42,798 bases of DNA from Treponema sp. (GCA_016297805.1 JAEDFX010000009.1:1-42798); one strand, 5' to 3'. Counted from the first letter of the stretch, positions 8,387 through 17,722 are shown. The notes: generated by a model not told the origin, from the letters alone. Made by a program: numbers and translations.

Positions 8387-9342
8387 TTAAATTAGCAATC
8401 GTATCACCATGCTACAATGAGGAAGAAGTACTTCCTATATCAGTAAAAAAACTTGAAGCTTTATTCAAAGATTTGATTTCCAGAGGAAAAATTACAAAAG
8501 ATAGCTTTGTTCTTTTTGTTAATGATGGAAGTAAGGATTCAACTTGGGATCTTATATCTTCTTATCATAAATCAACAGATTTTATAAATGGTGTAAATCT
8601 TACAAACAATGTAGGCCATCAAAATGCTATTATGGCAGGTATGATGACTGCATATAAATTGTGTGATGCCTTAATTACAATTGATGCTGATATTCAGGAT
8701 GATTTAAATTGTATTGAGCAGATGATTGATTTATGTGAGCATGGCAATGATATTGTTTATGGTGTAAAAAAATCCAGAACAAAAGATTCATTTTTTAAAC
8801 GAACTACTGCTGTGACTTTTTATAAAGTTCAAAGTGCAATGGGAATTAATGCAATTTATAATCATGCTGATTTTAGATTGATGAAAAAGGAAGCTGTAGC
8901 CCGTCTTGCAAAATATAATGAAAAGAATCTCTATTTAAGAGGTTTGATGCCAGAAATTGGTCACAAAACTGCAACAGTTGATGACACAATTCAGGAAAGA
9001 GAAGCTGGAAAATCTAAGTATACATTAAAAAAGATGCTAAAGCTTGCTACAGATGGAATTTTTTCTTTTTCTACAAAGCCAATTTCACTTATTTTTGGAA
9101 GCAGTTTCTTGTTTTTCTTAATTTTCTTAGGAATAATTCTTTATGTTTGTATTTCTTTATTTACAGGAAATGTGGTAAAAGGATGGACTTCAATAATGGC
9201 ATCATTATGGTTAATTGCAAGTTTTATAATGCTGGCATTAGGTATAATTGGTGAATACGTTGGAAAAATTTATATTGAAGTAAAAAATAGACCTCTTTAT
9301 CATATAGAAGAAGTTTTAATTAAAGAAAATAAAAATGAATAA
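8383..9342 (+). CDS. GT2 polyprenyl-phosphate glycosyltransferase, DPM1/GtrB type
   Basis: A 319-residue enzyme. The GT-A domain shows YNEEE at 11-15, VNDGSKDST at 47-55 and DADIQDD at 101-107, which includes the metal-binding DxD. Two membrane helices lie at about 232-260 and 268-292, as in GtrB, ArnC and FlmF. These enzymes transfer one sugar from a nucleotide donor to undecaprenyl phosphate on the cytoplasmic face. A GGAGAGG ribosome-binding site lies inside the end of the gtrA-like gene, and the start overlaps that gene's stop by four bases. With a deacetylase encoded directly after it, the sugar is plausibly an N-acetylhexosamine, as with Francisella FlmF2. That assignment is inferred from context only. 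Confidence 0.92.
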   Translation: MIKLAIVSPCYNEEEVLPISVKKLEALFKDLISRGKITKDSFVLFVNDGSKDSTWDLISSYHKSTDFINGVNLTNNVGHQNAIMAGMMTAYKLCDALITIDADIQDDLNCIEQMIDLCEHGNDIVYGVKKSRTKDSFFKRTTAVTFYKVQSAMGINAIYNHADFRLMKKEAVARLAKYNEKNLYLRGLMPEIGHKTATVDDTIQEREAGKSKYTLKKMLKLATDGIFSFSTKPISLIFGSSFLFFLIFLGIILYVCISLFTGNVVKGWTSIMASLWLIASFIMLALGIIGEYVGKIYIEVKNRPLYHIEEVLIKENKNE

Positions 9343-10252
9343 AGTACTTGATTTTCACGCTGATGATTTTGGAATATCAAAAAATTCCTGTAATGATATT
9401 TTTTCTCTCATAAATGATGGATGTTTGAACAGTATAAGTATTCTTCCAAATATGGAACATTTTGAATATGGTGTTAATTTGTTAAATCAATTATCAGATG
9501 AACAGATGACTCACTTAAATATTTCTGTTCATTTAAATTTTATGGAAGGAAAATGCTGTTCTAATAAGGATTTAATTCCAGATTTAGTTGATGAAAAAGG
9601 TTTTTTTACTGTTTCCTGGAAAAAACTTTTTATTTGGAACTATAATCCATTGAAGAAAAAAAAGATTATCAATCAATTGAAAACTGAAATAGATGCTCAG
9701 TGCCGTAAATGTGTTGATTCTGGTATTTATAAAAGTAAGAAATTACGATTTGATTCTCATCAGCATCCTCATATGATTCCAATTTTTCAAAAAGCATTAT
9801 TTTCTGTAATTCAAGAATATAAAAAAATTGGAATTGAAACTGAGTTTGTAAGAAATTCCCGTGATATTCTATCCAGTTACATATTTCATTTAAATCTTTA
9901 TAAAACTTTTTCATTAGTAAATATTATTAAATGCTTAATTTTAAATTTCTTTTCACATTCACTAAAAAGAAAACTGAAAAAAAATAATTTGTCCGATCAG
10001 TATTTATCAGGTGTTTTTTTTAGCGGAAATATGGATTATGAAAGATTATCTGTTATTTTACCTTCTTATGCTAAAAAGGCTGAAAAAAAGAATTTTTCAA
10101 TGGAAGTTCTTTTTCATCCTGGTACTGTCCTTGAATCAGAAATTACTACTGAATTTGTAAAGCCTGATTTTAATATTTTTCACCTTTCTACAGGACGAAA
10201 GATTGAATTTGATTCTGTAAAAATTTTTAAGGAAAAAGGTTGGATAAGATGA
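9335..10252 (+). CDS. YdjC/ChbG-family carbohydrate deacetylase, NaxD-like in context
   Basis: A 305-residue protein with the hallmark metal and catalytic motifs of the YdjC superfamily: HADDFG at 8-13, HLNF with H66, FDSHQHPHM at 139-147 and FHPG near 262. All expected active-site residues appear intact. Known members remove acetyl from N-acetylated sugars: ChbG acts on chitooligosaccharides and Francisella NaxD on undecaprenyl-phosphate N-acetylgalactosamine. Here the gene overlaps its upstream neighbour by eight bases and its downstream neighbour by four. It sits between a polyprenyl-phosphate GT2 gene and a membrane GT39-like gene, the setting expected for a NaxD-like step that exposes a free amino group. 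Family assignment is secure; the substrate is inferred. Confidence 0.9.
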   Translation: MNKVLDFHADDFGISKNSCNDIFSLINDGCLNSISILPNMEHFEYGVNLLNQLSDEQMTHLNISVHLNFMEGKCCSNKDLIPDLVDEKGFFTVSWKKLFIWNYNPLKKKKIINQLKTEIDAQCRKCVDSGIYKSKKLRFDSHQHPHMIPIFQKALFSVIQEYKKIGIETEFVRNSRDILSSYIFHLNLYKTFSLVNIIKCLILNFFSHSLKRKLKKNNLSDQYLSGVFFSGNMDYERLSVILPSYAKKAEKKNFSMEVLFHPGTVLESEITTEFVKPDFNIFHLSTGRKIEFDSVKIFKEKGWIR

Positions 10253-11919
10253 TTTCAAAAAAAAGTATAAATATATTTTCTATTTTTATTGCTATTGTTT
10301 TTTTTGTATTAGCTTCGATGGTTTCTTATTTGATTGATGGCAAATTAGGAAAACTTATTAATTATGGAAGTTTGATACTTTCATATCTTTTTTTTATATC
10401 TTTTTTTCTTACTTTATCTATGGATTTTTATACCGGGAAAAAATCTGATGATGAATTTCCTAAAAAAACTGTAATTCTTTTTTGTATAGTTGTTTCTGCA
10501 ATAGTTTTATTGTTCTGTTCTGAATGTTCTTTCATATATCCTTTAAATTTATGGGATGATTCAAATTGTTTTTTTACAGTTGGAAAATCTGTATTATCAG
10601 GAAAGGTTTTATACAGAGATCTTTTTGAACAGAAAGGACCTTATTTATATTTCTTTCATACTCTGGCAGCTTTAATCTCAAAGGATAGTTTCATAGGTGT
10701 TTATTTTATAGAAATAATTCTTTCCTCAATTTTGCTTTTTTATATTTATAAAATTCTTTTACTTTTTACTTCTAAAAATGTTCTCTTTTTACTGCCGATT
10801 CTATTAGCATTAATGTATTCTTCAAACAATTTTCAGCTGGGTGATTCGGCAGAGGAATTTTGTCTGACATTTACTATTATACCATTTTACTATTCAATTA
10901 AAAATATAAAACAGAATTTAAATTTCTCAGTAAAAGAATTAATTGTTACTGGTATATGTGCAGGAATTGTTTTTTTTATAAAATTTTCCATGGTTGGATT
11001 TTTTGTTGGTTTTGCAATTATGCCTGTTGTTATATACATACAAAAAAAGCAGTTTAAAGAAATTTTCTACGCTATAATTTACATTCTTTTAGGATTAGTG
11101 ATTTCCTGCATTCCATTAATAATTTATTGTTTAATAACTCATTCTTTTGTTGATTTTTTTGAAGTTTATATTTTCAATAATATATTCGTTTATTCTGATG
11201 AGAATGTAAAACAGACTAATATATTAATGAAATTTATTTCGCTTGTGTATAATTGCTGTGAATCTTTATTTAATCATTTTAGAAATAATTTTATAATCTT
11301 TGTTTTTGCTGCCTTATCTGTAATTTATGTATTCAAATCTTTTAACCTTCAAGAGAAACTAAATTATTTTTTCTTGTATTTAATGACAGTTTTGTTTATT
11401 TTTGGACCTGGTCGTAACTACAGATATTATTCTTTGATTCTAGATATTTTTATTATTTTTTCATTAATTCCTATAAATGAATGGAGTCAAAAGAAAGGCC
11501 TTTTATCAATGAAAAAAGTATATTGTACATTGATAGGAATTATTTCCTTACTAGTGATTATTTTTATACCTTTTCATAAAGATGTTAGATTTGTTAAAAA
11601 AGATAATGTTCCTCAATACAAATTTGCTAAAGAAATCGCTAAACTTGAAAATCCTAGTTTATTAAATTATGGCTCCCTTGACGATGGTTTTTATATTACT
11701 GCAAATATTGTTCCACAAACAAAATACTTCTGTTTATTAAATATTCCAATTCAAGAAATGCATGATGAACAAAAAAGAATTGTTGTTGATGGGGAAGTGG
11801 ATTTTGTTGTATCAAGACAGATTTTAGATTTTGCAGATAAATACGAATTGATTATGCATGAGAATAGTATTCGTCCAACTTGGGAAGATACTGTATTTTA
11901 TCTTTATAAGAGAAAATAA
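10249..11919 (+). CDS. GT39/ArnT-like polytopic membrane glycosyltransferase
   Basis: I start at the ATG at 10249, which overlaps the previous stop (ATGA), giving 556 residues. A TTG nine bases upstream is less likely. The protein has about twelve hydrophobic segments. The first large periplasmic loop reads NLWDDSNCFFTVG, then GKVLYRDLFEQKGPYLYFF, the pattern of GT39/ArnT-type enzymes in which an acidic residue in this loop is catalytic. A short soluble C-terminal tail follows. Such enzymes transfer a sugar from undecaprenyl phosphate to an acceptor outside the inner membrane, so this is the expected last step of the cassette, playing the role of GtrC or FlmK. The DNA here is especially AT-rich, with long T runs. 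It ends 10 bases before the convergent GT8 gene, with no obvious terminator. Confidence 0.82.
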   Translation: MISKKSINIFSIFIAIVFFVLASMVSYLIDGKLGKLINYGSLILSYLFFISFFLTLSMDFYTGKKSDDEFPKKTVILFCIVVSAIVLLFCSECSFIYPLNLWDDSNCFFTVGKSVLSGKVLYRDLFEQKGPYLYFFHTLAALISKDSFIGVYFIEIILSSILLFYIYKILLLFTSKNVLFLLPILLALMYSSNNFQLGDSAEEFCLTFTIIPFYYSIKNIKQNLNFSVKELIVTGICAGIVFFIKFSMVGFFVGFAIMPVVIYIQKKQFKEIFYAIIYILLGLVISCIPLIIYCLITHSFVDFFEVYIFNNIFVYSDENVKQTNILMKFISLVYNCCESLFNHFRNNFIIFVFAALSVIYVFKSFNLQEKLNYFFLYLMTVLFIFGPGRNYRYYSLILDIFIIFSLIPINEWSQKKGLLSMKKVYCTLIGIISLLVIIFIPFHKDVRFVKKDNVPQYKFAKEIAKLENPSLLNYGSLDDGFYITANIVPQTKYFCLLNIPIQEMHDEQKRIVVDGEVDFVVSRQILDFADKYELIMHENSIRPTWEDTVFYLYKRK

Positions 11920-11929
11920 AATAGTGTCT

Positions 11930-12901
11930 TTAATCTAAATCTGCAATTATTTTATTGATAACAGCAGATACATCGTCATATTCATTGATTCGTTTATGGC
12001 GTAAATGTGTCAATTCAAGAAAATGTTTGATTTTCCATTTAAATAGCTTATATCCTTGAAATTCATGTTCTTTAGGAAGTTTACTCCAAATTGTTTTATC
12101 CTGAAAATAATACCATAAAGATTCAAAAGGATTATAGCTTTGGAATTTCCAGGGCTTAGAAGGACCTGTAAAATGGATTATACAAGGATGCTTTGAAGCT
12201 TCTCTTGCATCATTGATTTTAGATATATCACTAAAAATCATCTTTGTTTTTTTCTTAAAAAAATCAAGTTGAACATTATATCTGAAAGGAGCAGAGTATA
12301 TTGTTCCATGAAGGACAGCATTTATTGCATCTTGATCATGAGCAAGACATAATTCCTTATGATTAATTATGAAATCAATTGTTTTTTCTGTAATTTTATT
12401 ATTTCGCCAATAGTCAAGATTGATTAAAAGCATACCAGCATTATAATAGTGCTCACTAACCGGATAAAAAAGACGATTTGTAATACGTTCATCATCATAA
12501 AACATATCTGGCGTAATTGCAGTGGAAAAACTAGTTATATCAGTATTAAAAAACTCAAGAAGGTCATCAACAACCAGCATATCACAATCTAAATATATTA
12601 TTTTATGCAAATCTGCAGGTAAAACTTCTGATAATAATATTCTATAATAAGTTGCAAGAGTAAAACTTGAAAGATTAATAGGAAAGTCTTTTAGATTTTC
12701 CAATGATATATCAATGAAATTGATATTTTTTTTGTATTTTTCAACAATCAGTTTAAGATTTCTTTTATTTTCATCAGATAAAGAGTCAGAGATAATATAA
12801 AATGTGAGTTCATTTTTATTATTAGAAATACAAATTGAAGTCAATAGAACTCCAGCTGGCATTACAAAATTATCATCAAAACAAATGGCTATATTAATCA
12901 T
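11930..12901 (-). CDS. GT8-family glycosyltransferase, LgtC-like
   Basis: A 323-residue enzyme. The N-terminus INIAICFDDNFVMPAGVLL is the usual GT8 opening. TYYRILLSEVLP leads into IIYLDCDMLV, with the metal-binding D105-x-D107. YYNAGMLLINLDYWR is the family's conserved loop, and HFTGPSKPW near 240 is the C-terminal HxGxxKPW signature. GT8 members transfer glucose or galactose with retention of configuration during LPS or capsule synthesis. It overlaps the flippase gene by four bases and is the last gene of the block C operon. Convergence with the plus-strand cassette leaves only ten bases between stop codons. Confidence 0.93.
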   Translation of the reverse strand: MINIAICFDDNFVMPAGVLLTSICISNNKNELTFYIISDSLSDENKRNLKLIVEKYKKNINFIDISLENLKDFPINLSSFTLATYYRILLSEVLPADLHKIIYLDCDMLVVDDLLEFFNTDITSFSTAITPDMFYDDERITNRLFYPVSEHYYNAGMLLINLDYWRNNKITEKTIDFIINHKELCLAHDQDAINAVLHGTIYSAPFRYNVQLDFFKKKTKMIFSDISKINDAREASKHPCIIHFTGPSKPWKFQSYNPFESLWYYFQDKTIWSKLPKEHEFQGYKLFKWKIKHFLELTHLRHKRINEYDDVSAVINKIIADLD

Positions 12902-14346
12902 TTTCGTCTAAATAATTTTCCTACAAATTCATAAAAAAGTGAATTCTTAAACATGAATAAACAGAATCCGTAAATAAATATACTTGAAATAATTGAAATA
13001 ATAATCTGAAGTATACCGTTATTAATATATTTTAATACAACTAAAATTGGAATACAGATAATCCCCGTAGATACAACTGTCTGCACAAGATTTACTAACT
13101 GCCCCTTAGTAAAAAAACATCTTCTTAAAATAAAACAAGGGATAATAAAAGCTACAAATTCAGCTAATAGTGTTGAAATTGCTGCTCCTGATGCTCCATA
13201 TTTTGGTATTAATAAGAAATTCATAATTATATTAAAACATGCAGCTGTAATATATGTAAATAATGAGATTTTCTCTTTATTTATGGCTGGAAATACCTGT
13301 GCAGAAAGTAGGTTAGAGATAGAAATAAAAATTATTATAGGTGATACTATTCGCATTGGATAAATGGCATTAATGAAACTATCTCCAAAAAATAATAATA
13401 CAAGAGGTTTTGATAAAAGAAAGATTCCCGTCATTATAGGGAAACCTAGAATAATAAAGATTTTTATACCTTTATCAATTAGTCCATAAAATTTATCTTC
13501 AGAATTATCGGAAAAATACTTAGAAAGTCGTGGCAAAAAAACAGCACAAATAGCAGTCAGAACTTCAACAGACATTCTGTTTAATTTAATTCCAGCAGAA
13601 TATAGTCCAACTTCTCTTTCTGTTGAAAGAAAACCTAACATAGATGTATCTAATATTTCATAGAGACTTGTAGCAATGGTCATTCCAAAAAAGAAAAATA
13701 TAAATTTGAAATGTTTTCTTAATTCAATTTTTGCATCTACATTAAAATCAATATATTTAGGAAGTAGTATAATATTTGATACGTTGGATAAGGTTCCTAA
13801 GATTAATCCAAAAATCGCATAATGAATATAGTCATTTTCAGAATGAACAAAAATAAAAAGATAAAAAAGACTTGCAAATTGAAAAATTACAGACCTTATG
13901 GAAATGTATTTAAATTTTTCTAATCCATTATAAAACCATTCAATACCAAAAGTATCAAAGAAGATTTTTGTACTACAGATAAGTAGCAATAATTTGTCGT
14001 TGCGCAATCTTGGAATAAAAATTAGAGCTAAAACAAAAAGAATATAAGATATTAAAAATGAAATTGAAGATATTATATATAATTCTCTGGTAAATTTTGA
14101 CAACAACTGTCTATCTGATTTTATTTTTGGAATTTCTCTGATAGCATACTTTGCAATTCCCAGCTCTGATAAAACAATAAAATAAGATATAATTGAACTG
14201 GCAAAATTAACTTTTCCTATTCCTTCAGGGTGTAGAATTCTTGAAGCGTATGGAAATGTTATTAGTGGAAACAAAAGAGTCATGAATGCTTTTATGAAGT
14301 TAAATACTGCGTTCAATAAAACTGATGATTCTTTTTTTTCTGACAT
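12898..14346 (-). CDS. Wzx-like polysaccharide flippase of the MOP superfamily
   Basis: A 482-residue protein with about 12-14 membrane helices. It begins with a short polar stretch and then FIKAFMTLLFPLITFPYASRILHPEGIGKVNF, split here as FPYASRILHPEGIGK for the diagnostic core of bacterial Wzx/RfbX exporters. GIEWFYNGLEKFKYIS and LLSAQVFPAINKEKISL are also typical. It should move undecaprenyl-diphosphate-linked repeat units to the periplasmic face. It lies 8 bases after the Wzi-like gene and overlaps the GT8 gene. No Wzy polymerase was recognised nearby, so that function may lie outside the window. Confidence 0.92.
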   Translation of the reverse strand: MSEKKESSVLLNAVFNFIKAFMTLLFPLITFPYASRILHPEGIGKVNFASSIISYFIVLSELGIAKYAIREIPKIKSDRQLLSKFTRELYIISSISFLISYILFVLALIFIPRLRNDKLLLLICSTKIFFDTFGIEWFYNGLEKFKYISIRSVIFQFASLFYLFIFVHSENDYIHYAIFGLILGTLSNVSNIILLPKYIDFNVDAKIELRKHFKFIFFFFGMTIATSLYEILDTSMLGFLSTEREVGLYSAGIKLNRMSVEVLTAICAVFLPRLSKYFSDNSEDKFYGLIDKGIKIFIILGFPIMTGIFLLSKPLVLLFFGDSFINAIYPMRIVSPIIIFISISNLLSAQVFPAINKEKISLFTYITAACFNIIMNFLLIPKYGASGAAISTLLAEFVAFIIPCFILRRCFFTKGQLVNLVQTVVSTGIICIPILVVLKYINNGILQIIISIISSIFIYGFCLFMFKNSLFYEFVGKLFRRK

Positions 14347-14354
14347 ACCTATAC

Positions 14355-15986
14355 CTAAAAGTTATATTTTAAAGAGCAAGAAAAGTTGATGTTTTTTTCC
14401 AGAGAGCGAACATCCTGGAAGAATTTACAGTGTATAATTGAATAAACAAAATTTAATGAACAAATCATATCTTTAGTAATGAAGATGCTGTTATCAATTC
14501 CAATATTATAGAAGGTTTGAGCAGTAGCATAATGAACATTTGAATTTACAGCTGTATCATTAACTGCAAAGTTGTAAATATAGTTTACTTCTGGACTGTT
14601 TCTGTGTAAGTAAAGGTTTGTATATCCTTTTTTATGTGAAATTTTTACTCCGTAAATCTGGCTGTTTCCAAAAAAACCGCTGCCTGCACCAATTATCTGT
14701 CCATTCTGTGTATATCCTTCACTAATCTGTCCGTGTGAAAAATAACCCATATAATTCCATTGTAACTGGAAATCCTGTGACATTTCAAAAATATTTATTT
14801 CACAGAATAATTCAATTCCAAGATTTTCAAATAAATTGAAATTCTTTTTACATCCGAGAGAATAAATTATTGTATGAAGAATATTTGTATATCTATTATA
14901 ATTATAATCATCAACACCAATTTCTAAATAAATTTCAAACTGATGTAGTGGAAAAAGAAAATCAAAGTAAACTGATGCTTTTTGATCTTCACCAATTCCT
15001 GTTATATCATTTTCATCATAAAATGGATTTATATATTTCCAGAAATTATTTCCCCATCGAGTAAGACATATTTTTGTTGCTCCGACAGTCATCTCAGGAA
15101 AGAAGGAAGGTGAGAATGAAATATTAAATCCATCAATTAAATTAATATCTTTTATTCCATCATTATTAAAATAATCGCTTTCAGTTAATTGCCCAATCCA
15201 GATACGACTTTCTATTTTTCCCAAATTCCAGCCTAGACCAGGAATTATTACATCTGTTTTTCTTAGCCCAAAATCAAATTTAGGGTAAGTACCAGCATTA
15301 TTACTTCCTAACATTGGATTAAGTTGTGCTGGACCAATCCAAGGTGACTGAGTTCCAAAACCTACTGTAAAATTGTAAAAACTATAACGAAGCTCTGAAT
15401 CTCCAAAATCAAATTGCCAGTATGATGTATCTCCAAATCTTTGTACTAAATCAATATTTCCAGCCCAGAAATAACTGTGTGGATCTCCATAAACTCCGGG
15501 AAGATATTCAAAGTCTTTATTCTGACTCCAAGTCAACTGAGGTTTAAAAGTTGCTTCAAATCCAAATCCCTCAAATCTTACACCACCAGTCAAACTGGTA
15601 TTATAACCAACTCCCTGCCATAAAGCACCGTCATTCTGGCCATAAGGAACATCTGTATTATAACTGTTAAACCACTGTGGACCATAAAGTTTATATTTTA
15701 CACCATGGAAAATACCGTTTGAAAACCAGTTTTCGCTTTTATTATCTGCTTCCCATAAGATGTTTGTTTTTCCTAAATTATTCCCCTGCCAGCTATGTTC
15801 TACATCATCGTCTAAAGCCCACACGGAATCACTTAAAGTTCTATAACCAAGAGTAGGGCGTTCAACTAAACCTTGAAGCGAAAGAAAATCATAGTATTCT
15901 TCCTCAACAGATTTTAATGCTTCCTGTCCGAAAATAATATTTGAAAGGAACAGCGCAGATATTAAAAAAAGTATTTTTTTGTTCAT
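14355..15986 (-). CDS. Wzi-like outer-membrane beta-barrel protein
   Basis: A 543-residue exported protein. The N-terminal signal peptide is about 20 residues long and ends near IIFGQ. The mature protein is rich in alternating aromatic and polar residues, with elements such as YFWAGNIDLVQRFGD, GFGTQSPWIGPAQLNP and RWGNNFWKY. It ends in phenylalanine (SLKYNF), as many outer-membrane barrels do. The pattern fits the capsule assembly protein Wzi family, whose E. coli member forms a barrel that anchors capsule to the cell surface. Its position between rmlD and wzx supports an envelope-glycan role. The assignment rests on motif impression and context, so a general barrel protein remains possible. 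Confidence 0.7.
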   Translation of the reverse strand: MNKKILFLISALFLSNIIFGQEALKSVEEEYYDFLSLQGLVERPTLGYRTLSDSVWALDDDVEHSWQGNNLGKTNILWEADNKSENWFSNGIFHGVKYKLYGPQWFNSYNTDVPYGQNDGALWQGVGYNTSLTGGVRFEGFGFEATFKPQLTWSQNKDFEYLPGVYGDPHSYFWAGNIDLVQRFGDTSYWQFDFGDSELRYSFYNFTVGFGTQSPWIGPAQLNPMLGSNNAGTYPKFDFGLRKTDVIIPGLGWNLGKIESRIWIGQLTESDYFNNDGIKDINLIDGFNISFSPSFFPEMTVGATKICLTRWGNNFWKYINPFYDENDITGIGEDQKASVYFDFLFPLHQFEIYLEIGVDDYNYNRYTNILHTIIYSLGCKKNFNLFENLGIELFCEINIFEMSQDFQLQWNYMGYFSHGQISEGYTQNGQIIGAGSGFFGNSQIYGVKISHKKGYTNLYLHRNSPEVNYIYNFAVNDTAVNSNVHYATAQTFYNIGIDNSIFITKDMICSLNFVYSIIHCKFFQDVRSLEKNINFSCSLKYNF

Positions 15987-15998
15987 ATTAATCTCAAT

Positions 15999-16949
15999 CT
16001 ATTTAGGTTCAAATCTGTTGTTTTTGATAAATTTTTCAAGACTTGCTTCCCAGGATGGAATCTTAAGTTTAAGTTCTTTAATAATTTTGTCTTTAGATAA
16101 TACAGAGTAGGCTGGTCTTTCAACCTTGGCACCATATTCTTCTGTAGTACAAGGATTTACAGTACAGTTTTGTGTAATTCGTCCGAATTTTTTTCCTAAT
16201 CGGTATATTTCTGTTGTAAAATCATACCAGGTAGTTTCACCACCATTTGTATACTGATAAATACCGTATGCAGGTGCACTTCCTTTTCCAAAAAGACCTT
16301 TTGCTTTGTCTGATTTTTCAATCAGTTTTATGATTGTAGCTGCCAAATCTACTGCACAAGTTGGAGAACCTTTCTGATCATTTACAACTGTAACTGACTC
16401 ATGGCTGTTCATAGCTTTTGTCATTGTGTAAACAAAATTCTTACCATCAAATCCATAAAGCCATGCAGTACGGATGATATAATAAGTATTCATTTCTTTT
16501 TTTATAGCATCTTCGCCAGCTGCTTTTGTTTTTCCATAAACACCAAGAGGATCTTTAGGCATATCTTCAGTGTAAGGTTCAGTTCCATGTCCATTAAAAA
16601 CGTAATCAGTTGAAATATGAATCAATTTTGCTCCGATTTTTCTGGCTAAACGAGCAATATTTAAAGGACCTGTTGCGTTTAATTTTTCTGCCATTTCCAC
16701 ATCTTCTTCAGCTTTATCTACATTTGTGTATGCTGAACAGTTAATAATCCACTGAATCTGTCTATCCTGATGGGAAAGGTCAGATGGAAAATAAGATGCA
16801 GTTTTTATTGATTCTGCGAATGAAGCCAAAGCTTCTGGAGAAGTGATATCTACTTCTCTGTCAGTACCAATCCATGGTAATTTATTTTCATCAAGCTGTC
16901 TGGCAATTTCACTGCCTAACATTCCTTTACATCCAATCAACCAAATCAT
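15999..16949 (-). CDS. rfbD: RmlD-like dTDP-4-dehydrorhamnose reductase
   Basis: A 316-residue extended short-chain dehydrogenase. It starts IWLIGCKGMLGSEI, the NAD(P)-binding glycine-rich loop with Cys-Lys where many relatives have a different pair. NCSAYTNVDKAE near 70-80 and STDYVFNG at 113-120 are RmlD signatures, and Y138-x3-K142 supplies the catalytic pair. Known RmlD enzymes reduce dTDP-4-dehydro-L-rhamnose to dTDP-L-rhamnose in the last step of rhamnose activation. No rmlA, rmlB or rmlC is present in this window, so the precursor must come from elsewhere if the function is standard. It is in the block C operon, 8 bases after the exported protein gene and 12 before the Wzi-like gene. 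Confidence 0.88.
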   Translation of the reverse strand: MIWLIGCKGMLGSEIARQLDENKLPWIGTDREVDITSPEALASFAESIKTASYFPSDLSHQDRQIQWIINCSAYTNVDKAEEDVEMAEKLNATGPLNIARLARKIGAKLIHISTDYVFNGHGTEPYTEDMPKDPLGVYGKTKAAGEDAIKKEMNTYYIIRTAWLYGFDGKNFVYTMTKAMNSHESVTVVNDQKGSPTCAVDLAATIIKLIEKSDKAKGLFGKGSAPAYGIYQYTNGGETTWYDFTTEIYRLGKKFGRITQNCTVNPCTTEEYGAKVERPAYSVLSKDKIIKELKLKIPSWEASLEKFIKNNRFEPK

Positions 16950-16957
16950 ATAAACCT

Positions 16958-17677
16958 CTAAAATTTCTTAAAAATAAAACTACAGAATGTATTGATTCTG
17001 TTTATGAATGATGTTTGAATTCGTTCTGTGAAGAATGGAATACGAGGGGCATTTACTCCACCAATTCCATATAAAATCCAATTATCACCATCTCTAAAAA
17101 GTAAAATTGCAATTTTCATTTTCTGAGGCCAAACACAATCAAATTTATCGTGATATCTTAATAAATTTTCATTTGTAGCTACATATAAAATTGCATCATC
17201 ATCCTTTATCAGCTGAATATCCTCATTTACTGTTCCAAACGGAGACATTACTAAATCAGCTTTAATAGTTTTTTTGTTTCCTTCAATTATTTCGTCCTTT
17301 ATTGTTGCTGATTCGTACAAATCATACCATTCTTCAGCTCTAACAGACCAGTAAGGAATTCCTGCATACTCAGGAACGTTATTAAGAATTGCTTCCAGTC
17401 TTTGTGGCAAATCTTCATTACCTTCATAAGGCTTGTATTGAATTACTTCCGCCAGATATTTTGGATTCAGTTTATCTATAATGCTCAAAAGCTCATCGGA
17501 AATAGGAGAATATTCTTCCTGCAGACATATATTTCTTTTAAAATTAATATTTTTGATTAATACATCTCCTGTTGCAAGCAAAGCTCTTTCTTCTTCAGAA
17601 AGTTTATTATTAAAAGGCTCTGCATAACAATTTAATGCAATCAAAAGTGATACAAAAATAATAGAAATTTTCTTCAT
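16958..17677 (-). CDS. Exported protein of unknown function
   Basis: A 239-residue protein I cannot place in a family with confidence. It has a clean signal peptide (MKKISIIFVSLLIALNCYA) with likely cleavage after the Ala of CYA. The mature part is mixed alpha/beta with conserved-looking aromatic stretches such as AGIPYWSVRAEEWYDLYE and DNWILYGIGGVNAPRIP. There are no catalytic motifs and no lipobox in register. It is the first gene of the block C operon, 8 bases before rmlD, so an envelope or polysaccharide role is possible but unproven. A strong promoter (TTGAAA, 17-base spacer, TATAAT) lies directly upstream. Its -10 box ends only nine bases before the ATG, predicting a transcript with almost no leader. 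Confidence 0.85.
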   Translation of the reverse strand: MKKISIIFVSLLIALNCYAEPFNNKLSEEERALLATGDVLIKNINFKRNICLQEEYSPISDELLSIIDKLNPKYLAEVIQYKPYEGNEDLPQRLEAILNNVPEYAGIPYWSVRAEEWYDLYESATIKDEIIEGNKKTIKADLVMSPFGTVNEDIQLIKDDDAILYVATNENLLRYHDKFDCVWPQKMKIAILLFRDGDNWILYGIGGVNAPRIPFFTERIQTSFINRINTFCSFIFKKF

Positions 17678-17686
17678 AACCTGAAT

Positions 17687-17715
17687 ATTATAGGTAAATT
17701 TTTCATTCGTTTCAA
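17687..17715 (-). promoter_or_regulatory. Sigma70-type promoter of the block C operon
   Basis: On the minus strand the -35 box TTGAAA (17715-17710) and the -10 box TATAAT (17692-17687) are separated by 17 bases. The start codon is at 17677, so transcription should begin two or three bases before it. The promoter stands back to back with the one for the aminotransferase gene; their -35 boxes are seven bases apart. Confidence 0.75.
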
Positions 17716-17722
17716 TTCAATT

